This document shows, in pieces, positions 10,507 to 23,045 of a stretch of DNA of 64,000 nucleotides (position 1 is its first letter; each line of letters opens with the position of its first letter). The notes beneath the pieces were generated by a model that saw nothing but the letters and a program-made list of their open reading frames with translations, searched no databases and was not told the DNA's origin. The translations under genes and the position numbers were made by a program. This DNA is from Diospyros lotus (taxonomy: Eukaryota > Streptophyta > Magnoliopsida > Ericales > Ebenaceae), in assembly GCF_014633365.1 (NCBI RefSeq), contig NC_068347.1:28376116-28440115 (forward strand). The letters run 5' to 3'.

Positions 10507-13500
10507 TTGATTCTTCGGCAGTTACTACTTCATGGTTTTCTAGACCATTCCTTGATGAATCTTGGCTTAATCCGCTTCTGCCTTGGGGTTGCAAAAATCT
10601 CAACTTTGATTCGTTTGAAATCCATTATCCCATGTGTAAAATACATGTACTTATGTCTTTTATCTGGAAATGGAATTGATGGCTTTAGTATGAATGGATG
10701 ATTGCTTGTATTTGATCTTTATCTTTTAATGATGGTTAGAGTTCCTTGAGTTTGGCTAGAAAAAGGCAAGTACTCAAACTTGTACACATTCTCAGATTAG
10801 CTGATTTACAGATCATAGGAGCAAACCCCTCAAATATCCATGGCATTCTTTGATTTTAAAAGTTAAATCAACGAGATATACAATATCATCATCTTTTATA
10901 ATAAAAGATGTCATTACTTTTTATAGAGATAATAATAACACTAATAAAATACGTAGAAAACCAAGCTTTGTACCTTTTGATTAGGGCTGGGACTCTACTT
11001 CCAATGGAGTAGCCTTCCCCAGGATAGCTTGGGAAAAATGTCACGCAGCTTTCTAGCTGCCCATCACACTTAACAAACAATAATAATTATCTTTAATTAT
11101 ACTAATTTATTATATTATAATTAGAATAAAATAACTATTTGCACTTGTTTTTTTCCCCTTATTTTTAAATCATATGATTTAAAGTAACGTTTAAGTAGCT
11201 ATTTATTTATTTCAAAAGTAACATTCAACTTAAAAATAATGTTTCAATTACATTATAATTATGATTAAAAAAACCTATCTATCTCTGAGTTGTCATAAAT
11301 ATTATTATAAATGAATTATTATAGCGTATTTTGTGTTTCAACATTAAAATACTTCTATTTGTTGATAAAATATTTCAAAATACTATACATTTATTAGTGT
11401 TTAATGTTAAAAATAAAATGTAAGCAAATATTCGTTGTCCTGCAGGAGGAGACAATGAAGATTGACGATGATTGTAAACTCTTGTAGCATATTTGGAATT
11501 TTGATAGAAGAAAACATAAATACTTTAGACATAAAAAATGACAAAGAATTTCTTATTGTTAAAAAAATTGAGTGAAAAGTCTATTATACTCTAAAAAAAT
11601 TGAGTGAAGAATCTATTGTACTCTAAAAATTTATCTTGCCCATTCCTTGCCCTTTCATCTCTATCACTCCATAACTTTACTCCGTGTGTACGTATTTAGT
11701 TGACGAATGACTTGGAATCTTTTCAATGAAAGTTGAACTTTATCAATGACGAAGTTCTACAACCCTAGGACAATGAGGTTGCAAAATCCAATCACTAACA
11801 TGATCAAAAATTAGTCATTGATGATAGAAAAATTGATTGGAACTAAGAGAAAAGTTGATGGTATAGAAAGAATTCGAAAAATCAAGATGAAGAGAAATTA
11901 CAAATGGGGTAAATAAAAACAAAGATAGAGAAATCGATGGTCAAATAGCTAGATCTAAGGGACATGGTAGTCATTGATGGTGGTTATATAGTCACGATAT
12001 ATGATGAATTGAGAAAACTAGAGAAATGTCAAGTTTGATGGTGACTTATGGCAGCATTAATGGTGGACGGTGATGGCTAGTTGGAGACATAATGAATCGT
12101 GTCAAAGCGACGGTAAAAGAGGAAAAAAATATAGATGGGGCGATGATAGTAGAGAAAAAAAAATGATGAAAGTGACAGTTGCGATGATCTTACAAAACTC
12201 TCTCTCTCTCTTAGAAACTAAAGTGATGTTGAGTTTCAAACACTAGAACTCTAACAATCAAAGAGTTCTAATAATTAGAACTTTCATGCAATTTATGGAG
12301 TTTTAGAGATTGGTCGAGAAAGTGACTAAAAGAAAGAGAGAGAAACTTTATCGCCTGTCATCCCCATTAAAAACGACTTTTGGTAAAACTAAAGAAGAAA
12401 GAGAGAGAATAGAATAGGAAATAAAAGGATTATATTTTTAACATTTCATAAAATTTAACAACTATTTAATTACATTAGGAATGGAAGAAATACATAATTA
12501 ATAAAATCAATTGAGATCTTTGCCAGTTATCAAATGTCAAGTGTATATATAACTTTTTATCAAATGTTAAGGGTGTTGTGTGTAATATTAATGTATCCCG
12601 AAAATAATTATCAACTAATATTTAGTTAACTTCCGAAAATAATTATCAACTAATATTTAGTTAACTTTATATTTGTTAATTTGTTTAATGAAAGTAGAAT
12701 AAAAATTTTGAAAATTTCACTACTTTACTAAATTGACTTTAAATCAATGTTGGAAACCCTCAATTATGCAGAATGAGTCTCATAAATATAGTTTAACACT
12801 GCTTGTTCATGTTGCATGCAAGAATTGTCTGCAAATATTGTTGTGAAGTGTGAACAATGATTTGTTGCGAGCCATTAGTGACAATAATACTAACTTCTCA
12901 CTTTTAAGAAAATAAGTGTGTTTAAGATAACATAATCATGCCCGATAAACTCTTAATATGGTGAGTTTGACCATTTATGGTCCATAACATTAGAAATTGA
13001 GATCTGTAATATCTGTTTGAAGCTAATTCCCATTATCTTGTCAGCGTAAAGACTACTTGATCGACTTTTAATCATGAGTTTGTTAACTAAGTTCGTTAAG
13101 TTAACTCATACTTTCCTTCTCTTGTCCATAACTAGTAATTACAAGAAAATTAAAAAAAAAACTTATTAACATCACTCAACCGACTATTATAACGGTTATT
13201 GTTCGTTGAATCTAACTTTCTATTAATTAACTATCAACCGCCATCATTGTCGTTGATTCACCACCGACGATGTTATTGCATGAAAATTTATCGTTATTAA
13301 AAAAACAAAATATTAATTTATCTAAAAATCAGCCTCGATTTGGTATGGATTTAAGTTAAAGGATGCTCCACTTGAACCCAACATTTGCCATGAAAGCCAA
13401 CACACGGCAAACACGTGCACACGTGTGTACAAGTAAGAGAGATGAACGCTGCATGGGACAATAAACTCATTGTGTCAGCTGGAGAGAGAGAGGTAGAGAG

Positions 13501-13819
13501 GTATTTTGAATTATTTTAAAAAAGAAATCATTTTAACATTGAGAAGTGTGGTGAAGTTGAATTTGTATCCGTTTTTGGACGTCCAAAATGTCCAAAATGT
13601 CCTTGGAGCAATAGCAATAGGACGAGCCTATCGTTTCTTCTTCGAGGGTTTAAATAAAAATAAAAATATTTTTATCAGTGTCCTTATTTATTCCTGCCTC
13701 GGACATTGGACCCCCATGCCGCCATGCGATCACTCCCTCAGTACGTCTCTCTCTACCGGGTAAGGGTGTGATCTTTGATTCTGTTGCTGTCTCTGCCATT
13801 TTTGCGACCCGCTGTAATC
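10507..13819. other. SFR2 3' region and AT-rich intergenic spacer
   Basis: No gene is visible. The first few hundred bases after the SFR2 stop should hold its 3' UTR. From about 10.9 kb the DNA is AT-rich with many short direct repeats. A perfect 35-bp tandem duplication lies at 12598-12667. The last 300 bases become GC-richer and hold GA tracts (13480-13500) and a CT tract (13745-13757), consistent with the promoter and leader of the next gene. Confidence 0.7.
12598..12667. repeat. Perfect 35-bp tandem duplication
   Basis: Two identical 35-base units (12598-12632 and 12633-12667), each starting ccgaaaataattatcaac, lie head to tail in AT-rich intergenic DNA. No mismatches were seen, so the duplication is recent or maintained. 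Confidence 0.9.
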
Positions 13820-16800
13820 ATGTCCGATTTCCGACACTTCTCCAAATGGGACGCCGTTGAAATCATCCATGATTCTTCCATCTACTTCCCCGCCACTGTC
13901 ATCCGCTCGCCGGCCAAGACCAGAACCCACCTCTACGTCGAGTACCAAACCCTAGCCGCCTGCAAGAACCGGCCCGACCGGCTCAAGGAGTTCGTCGAAG
14001 TCGGAAGCGTGAGGCCTGCGCCGCGTCCGGAACCTAACAGGACCTTCGTTCTCAGCGACGCCGTCGACGCTTATCGCGAATATGGCTGGCGGAGAGGCAC
14101 CGTTGTGGGTATCTTAGTGAACGCCAAGTACTTGGTGTTGTTCGAGGGTTCGGAGCAGCAGGTTCAATTCGACCACAGCGATTTGCGGCTTCATCGAGAA
14201 TGGAACAGTGGGGTTTGGAACCCGCCGTTCGAAGAACCGGTAACCCCGTACTTCTAGTTTTCCTGTTTCGTGCGTAGAATTTAAATGTCTGTCTGTTCAT
14301 TTTATGTGTCCTTGTGGTTTGTTTATCTATACTTGGGACTTGTGTGGGTGTGTGTGTGGGGGGGGGGGGGGGGGGGGGGGGGGGTGTATGGAAAATGTGA
14401 CGAACATCAATTCACTTGCTTTGACTACAAACGGGAAAGGGCAAAGGAGAAAGGAGGTTAAAGATCAACAAAAGAGTTCGAGACGAGGAAAGAAGATGGC
14501 TATCTCAGGATTGTTAGAGAGTAACTTGATTCATATCTAGCTAATGCAATACATATATATTCACATTCTTTTTGGGCTGATACACTATCTAGTGATTTAA
14601 TTCATGTATGACCCCATATTTTGGTTAATGCATATGTGGTCTTTCTAATCAGTGACACGTGAATTTAGACAAAGTATTGTATTTATGATAAGTACATATA
14701 TTAGGGCTGTATAGTTGGTCAATGGAAAGGGATCATGCATTCAGTTATTTGCAAGGTGTGGACTTGAACCCAAAAAATATATTTCCTTTACTCTCCTTCC
14801 CTCTCTTGGTTAGGAGTGTGTGGGGAGTAGCCAACTTGTCATCCAACAAAGGGGTATCGGAGTAATTAGTTTGGAGATGAAATGTCAAATAGATCTCTCG
14901 AACAAGTTTTGACTCCCATTAAGTAGAACTATGAGAATTGGTATACTTAAATAAGGGCATTCGTTGGAGCTTATGATATTTGGTATAAAAGATTTGATTA
15001 TATAAACATTTTGGCTTGTGAGAGCTGCTCGCTGCTCCTCTTTCTCTATTATTATGCTTGATTTTTCTTGCAAAAAGAAAGGTTGGTATAAGCTTTAGAA
15101 ACCATTTTTGTGTGGAAGAAGATATCCTTCTAGTGCGCGAATTTTGCTAGAGTGACGGGCATGCACTTCTTCATTTAAAGAGAACAGAAGCAGAAACAGA
15201 GGGAGAAAACTGAGGTTAAGCACTGAAAATTGGAAAGAATAGCAAGCATAGAACGTAAGAAATCCTTTTTTGAAGGCCCTATTGCCATTGTTGACATTAC
15301 ACTTATTACATGCATGTGCATTGTGTGCATTTTTGGACTTGCCTAAAGATTGATTTGGCTCACTGCTCACCTTGGGAAGGATGTGAACTTGATGACCATA
15401 TACTACTCATTTCAAGGGGAGAAGGGTGTGAACTTGAGGATGAGGGGGAGTGGAATGTGTTGCATGCCTAGTTGGAGTACTTCAGGGGACTCTAGTTGTC
15501 GACATCCAAAGGTGACACTGGGTTGACTTGAGAGAGAGGGGCTCATGGAGATTGAGAATATATTCTCGGTTGTTTGATGCAGTGTAGTCAGTGGCAAATT
15601 CCTTGCTTTTCTAGGCGTTCAAGCCCGTCAAGGCTCTATGGAAGTGCCTCGTGTACCTCTAGGCAACGCGACTTCAATTAGGCGAGTGTCTCAAATGAGG
15701 TGACAATCTTTGAAAGCGCTCGCTTAGGTGGGAAAAAAAAAAAAGGGTAAAGAAGAATTTTCCCTAAAAACTAAAATAGGCATGCAAAGGGGCACTTATA
15801 AGATGAAAACAAACAAGGAAAGTAGAAACGAAATGGGAAAGAAAGGAGATCACCGTTGAGTTGTTGCTATTGTTCACGCAATCACCATAAGTTGCCTCTC
15901 TCTCTCTCTCTCTCTCTCTCTGGTTAAGACTTGTGGGAGTAGCTCTCTTGACATCCAACAATTTGTTTCCCTTTCCCATTTGTGTAAAGTTCTAGGCACA
16001 CATGTTGGATTTTTATTTATTTTTTCTGTTTCTGTTTCTTGTTTTGTTTGGTTGGTCAATTACATGTTTTTGCACTCAGTTACTTGACCAGTAAAAGAGA
16101 AACTTTCTTTTTTCTTTGATACAGGTTTCTTCTGGCAGAGGTTTACTAAGTATATTTTGTGCTTAGGGAATCTACTTATCATAACCATAATCATATCAGA
16201 AAACAACTTCCTAGTTATGTTAGCCTTTTCCTGACAACTTAACCCAAAACCTTGATTTATCAATTTCTCTTTTACGTTTGGTGAAAAGGAAAATGAGGTT
16301 CCTGAAATTTGAATTTGGTATTTGGACCTTTCTAAAGAGTGTCTACAGCCTGGTTGTTGATAAGTACACTGTTGCTCCCATGTTTCTCATTTTTTGTCCT
16401 TCATAATAGAAGTCATAAAATAATATGTTCTTTCAACATGACAACTAAATTTGAAAAAACAGAAGAAAAATCAAAAAGAAAGTAAATAGAATTATTTGAG
16501 TAGGATGATTTTCCTGTGAGACGATTAGATTTTCTTGGTAGGATCATTTTGCATATCCTGGAGTCTTTTTGGATGACTGACCATCCTTAAATCCATAATC
16601 TTATGCAAAGAAAGGATAAAATTTAGGGAGGCTTTCATAAAATTTTTTAACATGGAAGAGGTGCAAAAGGTTTAGTTGTTGGGGCTACGAGGTAGTTCCA
16701 TTTTTTCTTATTATGAGCTGGTATTTATTTAAGTTATTAGATTCTTCTGCCCTCCTGATATATATATATATATATATAGATATATTTATATATGTTCATT

Positions 16801-19221
16801 TGAAGTTCCAGACTCTATTTTTTATTTAAAAAAAATTATATGTTCACTTCCTTGTAGATGTCAAGATGATCTTAGTATTTTTCTCTATTCCCTAGTATAT
16901 ACTGCCTGTCCACATTATCTGAGGGAGTAGAACAAATTCTGAATTCTTCATAGAGAGACCATAATCCAAATCAAGATCAAGTTTCTTATGATGTGCATGA
17001 CAGCACGCTTGTTTTGGTTAATATTTGGTGTAACACATTTTTAAAGCTATATGCAGCATATTTGACCTTTGAAGCTATGGCATCCCTATATGTTTCAACA
17101 TAACCCTTATCTCCCCTGTTATTTGGTTTGTATGAACATTCTATATTCCCATCTATGGGATATTGAAATGTAGAGAAAATTGTCTGAGTTGGAAAGGAGA
17201 CCCAGAGAGCTTAGATCAAGGATCAAATGATCAAGTGTACTGGAAGAAAATCAGGGGCAAATTTCAGCTAGAGAATGAGGATGGAGATAAGGAGCAATAA
17301 ACAGGGTAAAGAGTGGCCAGTTCTTGGTAGAATTCCAGACGTTGAGGACAGATGAGGGAACTGAACTCCTTCAAGAAAATGTAGATGCTTCTTACATAAG
17401 ACCTTGTCCCCCTGAAATTCCACAGATTGACCATTTTATTCAGTTTCAAGAAGTTGATACTTGGTATAATGGTGGATGGTGGGTGGGCCATATATTCAAA
17501 GTTCTTGATGACTACAAGTACGTAGTCCAATTCACGAGGACAAGGAAATGACATGATCATTCTAAATTGAGGCCCCATCAAGACTGGATTGATGGAAAAT
17601 GGCTACCTGCTTCTTGGGTATGACTTCTGTGTCTTAAACCGTTGTTTTCTTTCTTTTGTTTCTTTTTTGTTCTCTCTCTCTTCTTCGAAGGTCTGTCTAT
17701 GATTGTCAGTGCTCAAATGTCTTCCTTCATTAATGTAATTGCCCCTATAATATACAGTAGGAAACATGTTCATCTACCTAAAATAAATTCCATGGGGACT
17801 TTTCCGAGATTCAAGTTAGTTTGTGTTGAGTGATATGTTGCAATTTGAATGTATTTGCTTAGTTTGCTTTCATATGTAGTCTTCATTTGGGAATTTGAAT
17901 TGCAGAGGTCCGAGTTGGTGTTGAAGCCAGGAGAGTCAAACTTGAAATTCAAGATCAAGTGTGCTAAAAAAAATGTAGAACCAATGTTCAAGAAGGGGAC
18001 AGTGGTGGAGGTCAAAAGTATTGAAGATGGTTACCATGGTTCTTGGTACGCTGCAGTCATTGTTGACTCAATAGGGAAGAACCAGTTCTTGGTTCAGTAC
18101 CAGACACTGATGACAGAGGATGAAACTGAATTCCTTAAAGAGAAGGCAGATGCTTTGGATATTAGACCATTCCCTCCCATTATGCAAAGGACTGACCGTT
18201 TCAAACTTTCTGAGAAAGTTGATGCTTGGTATAACGATGGTTGGTGGGTCGGTCTCATTTCCGAAGTTCTTGACGGTGCAAAGTATGCAGTCTACTTCTG
18301 GAGCACAAATGAGGAATTAGAATTTGAACATTTTAATCTGAGGCCTCATCAAGATTGGATGCATGGAAAATGGTTTGCTGACTTCATGGTATCATTTCTT
18401 GTGCTTTCCCTCTTCCAGAATTTTCTTGTAGTAGATCTGTGTAATTTACGTGGTCCAATTCATCATAGACATTACCATAACAACAACATATCAAGCTTTA
18501 GTCTCACCATGTGTGGCCAGTTCAATAAATTCTAACTCACCAGACATTTTTATCTATAGCCTTATAACATCCATAGAAATTACCATATGGAAAAGAATCT
18601 CCTTATTTCACCTAGGAGGCTTCCCAAATAAATACAGCCGGCCCTCATATTATTTCTTATTCCAACAGCTGAAAAGGGTCTAACATTTTCATTTGTTTGC
18701 TTTTGTCATTTTCTAATATTTAAATGTTGGCAATGCAGTCGAAGTCATCTGAGTCGCCTCCGAAACCCATGCCAGGAAGGTTCAAGGGGCAAAATGGTTT
18801 AAAAATAGCAGAGAAAAATTACTTTTCTGTGGGAATGAAGGTTGAAGTTAGAAGTGAGGAAAAAGGTTTCATAGGCTCCTGGTACCCGGCAGTCATCGCC
18901 GGGCCTAAAAATTTTAGTAAATATATGGTGCAGTACAAGACACTGAAAAACGAAGATAGGATGGAACCACTTAAAGAAGAGGCTGATGCTGCATGCATCA
19001 GGCCTTGCCCTCCTCTAATTCAACGGAGTCTTCGCTTTGAACCACTTGACAAAGTTGATGCCTGGTATAAGGATGCATGGTGGGTTGGTGGAGTCTGCAA
19101 AGTTTATGACGGCTCAAACTATATAGTCTATCTCAGGGGCACTAACCAGGTGTTGGAGTTTGAACATTCTGACTTGAGGCCTCATCAAGATTGGATTGAT
19201 CGAAATTGGGTTACTCTTTGA
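13820..19221 (+). CDS. AGDP1: Six-Agenet-domain chromatin reader, AGDP1/ADCP1-like
   Basis: Three exons: 13820-14239, 17906-18388 and 18739-19221. All junctions are phase 0, giving 461 residues. Each exon encodes one tandem Agenet (plant Tudor-like) pair: residues 1-140, 141-301 and 302-461. Every pair shows a first domain ending in a Y(Q/K)TL stretch and an IRPxPP-type linker, then a second with DAWYxDxWWVG and an EFEHxxLRPHQDW stretch; exon 1 is more divergent (YGWRRGTVVG). Three Agenet pairs is the architecture of Arabidopsis AGDP1/ADCP1 (At1g09320), a nuclear reader of H3K9me2 that links heterochromatin to non-CG DNA methylation. An in-frame ATG at 13775 would add 15 residues; MSDFRHFSKWD is preferred as the Agenet-proximal start. 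The symbol is assigned by architecture and remembered similarity. It could be a close paralogue. Confidence 0.85.
14240..17173 (+). other. Intron 1 of the Agenet gene, upstream part
   Basis: Donor CCG|gtaacc. The segment contains a 27-G run at 14358-14384, a CT microsatellite at about 15896-15920 and, at about 15615-15735, a block with repeated aggcg/gcgctcgctt motifs that looks like a fragment of an interspersed repeat. ORFs across the poly-G and CT tracts are compositional. No gene is supported. Confidence 0.7.
17174..17617 (+). pseudogene. Decayed fourth Agenet-pair exon within intron 1
   Basis: This block aligns along its length with exon 2 of the Agenet gene, from the tag acceptor (17171-17173) to a GT donor after 17617. 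The readable part runs from about 17291: GQFLVEFQTLRTDEGTE, an IRPCPPEIP linker, then DTWYNGGWWVGHI and SKLRPHQDWIDGKW. It carries in-frame stops at 17288-17290 (TAA) and 17549-17551 (TGA, just before the HDHSKLRPH segment), so inclusion would truncate the protein. Normal splicing must skip it. Both splice-site dinucleotides survive, so occasional inclusion as a poison exon is possible but not shown. Confidence 0.8.
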
Positions 19222-20796
19222 AAGGTATGTCATCCATAAATGGGTTTTATAATCTTGTAGCAAAACCCAGAGATTTAAGAGTTACCTTTATTGTTCCAAG
19301 TGTTGCTACTGGTTTTCCATTTATTTTTACTTTTCTTGAGACATTTAATATTTTTGAGTACCTTTTTGTCTGGGGGTAGATTATCCTTGAAAATTAAATA
19401 TTGCCAAATATTCCTCAGCATAATGCTATCATGGATGATAATGTTTCTTATGCTACAGTGATCAAACCCCCTATCATCTGTATTTTTATTTGCAGAAACT
19501 AATATTTGGTTTGGGTTCTTCTGCAGGGTGGGAACTCGTAATTGTTGGTATAAAGTATATGAATGGTTGCTTTTATGGCAGCTGGCAACCATTTTGTGGA
19601 GATTTCAATGAAGGGTGGGAAGTCATAATTGTTGATATAAAGTACATGAGCTTGCAACCATTTTGTTGAGATTGCAGTCGTCAAACATGGATGATGAATC
19701 GCTGGCAACTTTCTGATCCATATATAAATATATATGAACTGGGTACATGAAGTTTTTGACCCTGGCTTAAACATCTGTTAAGAAGCCTCTCTATAATGAT
19801 CTGCTGGAACTCCGAAGACTCTTGTAATGAAGAAGATGCATTTATCTGGTTTTGTATAGCTGAGCAACAGTAATCTATGTTAGGTACTCCTGGTTTAAGC
19901 TTGCTTGTAAGGTGCAGCAGTAGCTTGGCTGCTGGAAAGCTTCTTTAACCTTGTTTTCTGATATCATCAAATTCAGGATGTCTTTGGATGAATTACTTTC
20001 AAATATTTATTTATTTCTTAAATTGACTTAAAATACTCTATTTTCAAAACCACATAAAATATTTCAATTATAAAAGGTGATATTTTGTGAATGACAAGGT
20101 TGCTGCTTTTTAATTCAAGGGTTATGAATTCGAGTTCGAGATGCCCTTCAATTGTATTGAGGACACTCTTCTTTTTTTAATTCAACCAAGTGTTCCTATT
20201 AACTACAAAATCTCCAATTTTCAAAGTGCATCTTGGAAAATGATTTTTAGTTTTTATTTTAAATTTTTATAAAATCTATTTGGGATTATTTATCATATTA
20301 ATAAAATATAACTTTCTCAAGTTTATATATTTTAAATATAACTGCTATTATTTTCGGTTGCATAATTAAATATAATCAATTAATTTCAATATTTTTATGA
20401 AATTGTGGTTATCACCCATAATTCCTGTACGGACGACAAGTGAGAGGGGATAAGTGGGATACTTTCTCTATAAAAACATTTTTTTATATAATATTTAAGC
20501 AAAAATGTTTGTTCTACACTTTTACTAATAATGTTTGGAAATTTAGGCAAAGTTAAGAATATTTTTTAAAGAATCAATTATTATTTTTCATAAATATGCA
20601 TATTTTTAATTTAGCAAAAGGTGTGGGAATTTGATAATCAATCAATGCATAATAATTTACAACAACAATAATTACAAATTTTCATCTCCCTAAATAAAGT
20701 TGACTATATTTGATATAACAATTTAATAAGTACTAATTACTTGCAATAATTATAATTATAACTATAATTATTAAATGTAATGTTCACAAATATTAA
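19222..20796. other. 3' region of the Agenet gene and AT-rich spacer
   Basis: Starts with the likely 3' UTR. A diverged tandem duplication lies at about 19527-19680: two units of roughly 70-88 bases sharing 'gggtgggaa', 'aattgttg(g/a)tataaagta' and 'gcaaccattttgt'. Beyond about 20.0 kb the DNA is AT-rich and no gene is visible. Confidence 0.6.
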
Positions 20797-22107
20797 GGGT
20801 TTGTTTGTTGGGGGGAAATATTTTATTGGAAAACACTTTTTTTGTTTTCCTATATTTGGTACCAAGAAAACGAAAAATTCAAAAGAAATGACTTTTCGAT
20901 CTATAAAAAATGAATTGTTAAAATGTGAAACATTCTAGAAAAATAATTTCTAGACTTCAAAAGAGAAAGTCGCTTTCCAAAGTGTCGACATTCAGAATTA
21001 GTCGATCGCGTAGAATTGCAATGAGAAGATTAACACAAATGCAAAGAGAAAGAATTGATAAAAGCAAAGATAAACAGCACGCAATAAAATTTTACATAGT
21101 TCGGCCAGAATGATACCTACTCCACGACTGTTCTCTGGATATTCTGATAGAGTGACAGTATGTTATTCTTGTTGTTCTCTCTCCTTTACAATGGTATTTT
21201 TCACCCTTATTAATTTATACTGAGGGGTACTTACAATTGCATAAAATTCAAAAGTGAAAAAATGACATCATGGGGATAAAATGTCCTTATCAACTCCATA
21301 AAATCAGGAATGGGTTCCGTATTACCAGGGATCTAGTTTGCCTCAAATAAAATAGGTGGGTCCCTGCCTTCGGTTATTCAGTAGCAATGTTGTTTATGCG
21401 AGCTGAAAAGTTAAGCCGACGAGCTGGAAGCTAGTTGAAATCATCGTTGGAAACTGGTTTGGTTCCACAATTTGAGTTCGGGTTTCAACAATATATTGAG
21501 CTTGCTCTAACAAGCTTGGTTGGGCTTACTAGACTTTTGGTGATTAGGTCGGCCTACTGGGTTGAGCCTAGCCCATAAGGAGTAGTTTGTGAAATACTCA
21601 TGACACAAAACAAACTAGCTTCTAATTCACCTCTATTTGTCAACCTCCTCATTTTGCATGCATTAATTTGCATGGCTTCATTCTTGTAGCCCATCGTTAG
21701 CCTCCGTCTACATCGTCATATTGTCGCCAACTCCCTCGAGCTTCATCTCTGTCTATCTACATTGAGATATCCCTCTCTTAGTCTCAGTCTACATCATCGT
21801 CATTATCTCGCCCCATCTATTACTGGCAACTATCTATCACCTAGCCCTGTGTTCAACGTGCGCTCTCTCTCTTTTTGTCATTGTTATATATATATGATAT
21901 TATTATGCTTTCATATTTATTATTATTATGTATTTATTGTACTTTTTATTTTTATATTCTAGATTTGATGATAAGGGAACAAATATTAAAAAAAATTTAA
22001 GTACTAGTCAAACATTGGAAATGGTTTTCTAGCAATATTTTCATGTTATAGCCAAACAACAAAAAAGACATTTCAAGAAAACATTTTTTCTTTAAACAAA
22101 CGAACCC
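20797..22107. mobile_element. PIF/Harbinger-like non-autonomous TIR element (1.3 kb)
   Basis: The left end reads GGGTTTGTTTGTT and the right end, reverse-complemented, reads GGGTTCGTTTGTT. Both are flanked by the trinucleotide TAA (20794-20796 and 22108-22110), matching the 3-bp TAA/TTA duplication and GGG-TTTG-type termini of PIF/Harbinger and Tourist elements. Beyond the first 13 bases the terminal repeats diverge but remain alignable for about 30 bases. No transposase is seen; the internal ORF at 20925-21113 has no recognised domain. Confidence 0.55.
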
Positions 22108-22139
22108 TAATTAAAATGATATCATTATTTTTTTTGAGT

Positions 22140-22310
22140 AACACCCCACGAGAGCCTTTACCAACTGGCCCAGAATACGGTGAAAGAGGTAAATCAGGGC
22201 CCGAGGACTGCGAGATTTGAACCCGAAGCAGCACTCAAACATGAGGGAGCAAGCTCCAAACAAGTCCGCCCGCAATTACTCGGGATAGCCTCTAGGGGCA
22301 AAAATGATAT
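22140..22310. repeat. GC-richer interspersed repeat fragment with tRNA-like B-box motif
   Basis: A GC-rich island in AT-rich DNA contains 'gagatttgaacccg', which is a Pol III B box (GGTTCAAATCTC) on the - strand, and 'accaactggcc', which would be an A-box-like GGCCAGTTGG. Their order is the reverse of a tRNA, so this is not a simple tRNA-derived SINE. It is probably a fragment of an unclassified repeat. Confidence 0.35.
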
Positions 22311-22546
22311 CATATTATAGCTATATAAATTAGCATTATGAATGATATAACATTACTAAAAAAAATCAATATTCTTAATACTTAATAGAAAAACTTATTA
22401 ATCCTACTTAGTATAAGTAATTATCTTTTTAGGCAATATTACATGAGACCAAACATCAGGAATTTAAAAATTATTATTTAAAACAAATATTTTTGGCAAC
22501 TCATAAATTTTTTTTGGCAAAGCCTTAATTCGAGTGAGTTGAAACA

Positions 22547-23045
22547 ACATTTAATAATGTTGTTATCAAAGCACAACAATAAATTTATTTGATCAAAAAT
22601 GTCGTCGTCGAGCCATTTGAGCCTAAAAGAAAGAGGCAGAGGATGCGATCAGACCACGTGCAAACACTTTGATACTTAAAAATCAAATATTTAAAATAAC
22701 AAATATTGTATTGAAACTAGTATTAGAGATATACATTTTTTGAAATTAGTGTCTACTTATTTATAAAGGGGTATGGAATAATCCTAAATAGTACAGAATT
22801 ATGATTCTCACAAGTAGCGTATATCTTGAGATTTTCTAATTCTATTGGAATTAAGGTTCTTATAAATAAAGTTTATATCCATATTTTGAAATCTTTTTAG
22901 AATTAGAATTATTTATCCATTTTGTATAATCTTTGTGCATGACACCCTCCGATTTACAAGGAAATTTACACACTTTAGCCCAAAGAAATATTTTGGGCTT
23001 TTGGGCATTTTTGTGATCTTTTAAAGGGTTTTTGCCTATGACACA
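22547..23045. repeat. Dispersed LTR-like repeat, copy 1
   Basis: This segment aligns with 41199-41820. Shared landmarks are caacaataaa near the left edge, a tcgtcgtc(g/a)agcc block, 'gatact(t/c)aa', 'tatttataaagg' or its equivalent, 'ggaataatcctaa', 'attatgattctca' and 'aatttacacactttagccc'. The TATA-like stretch followed by a conserved block suggests the transcribed part of an LTR, but the family is not identified. Its right edge is where the 23051 LTR has inserted. Confidence 0.6.

Noticed and set aside
13775..13819. Upstream in-frame ATG as the start of the Agenet protein
   Set aside because: It adds a 15-residue hydrophobic stretch unlike the family N-terminus; MSDFRHFSKWD fits better. 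It cannot be excluded without a transcript.
14304..14540. 78-residue + strand ORF with polyglycine
   Set aside because: Produced by the 27-G run in intron 1 of the Agenet gene.
22140..22310. A tRNA gene or simple tRNA-derived SINE
   Set aside because: B-box- and A-box-like motifs are present on the - strand but in the wrong order, and no cloverleaf can be drawn.
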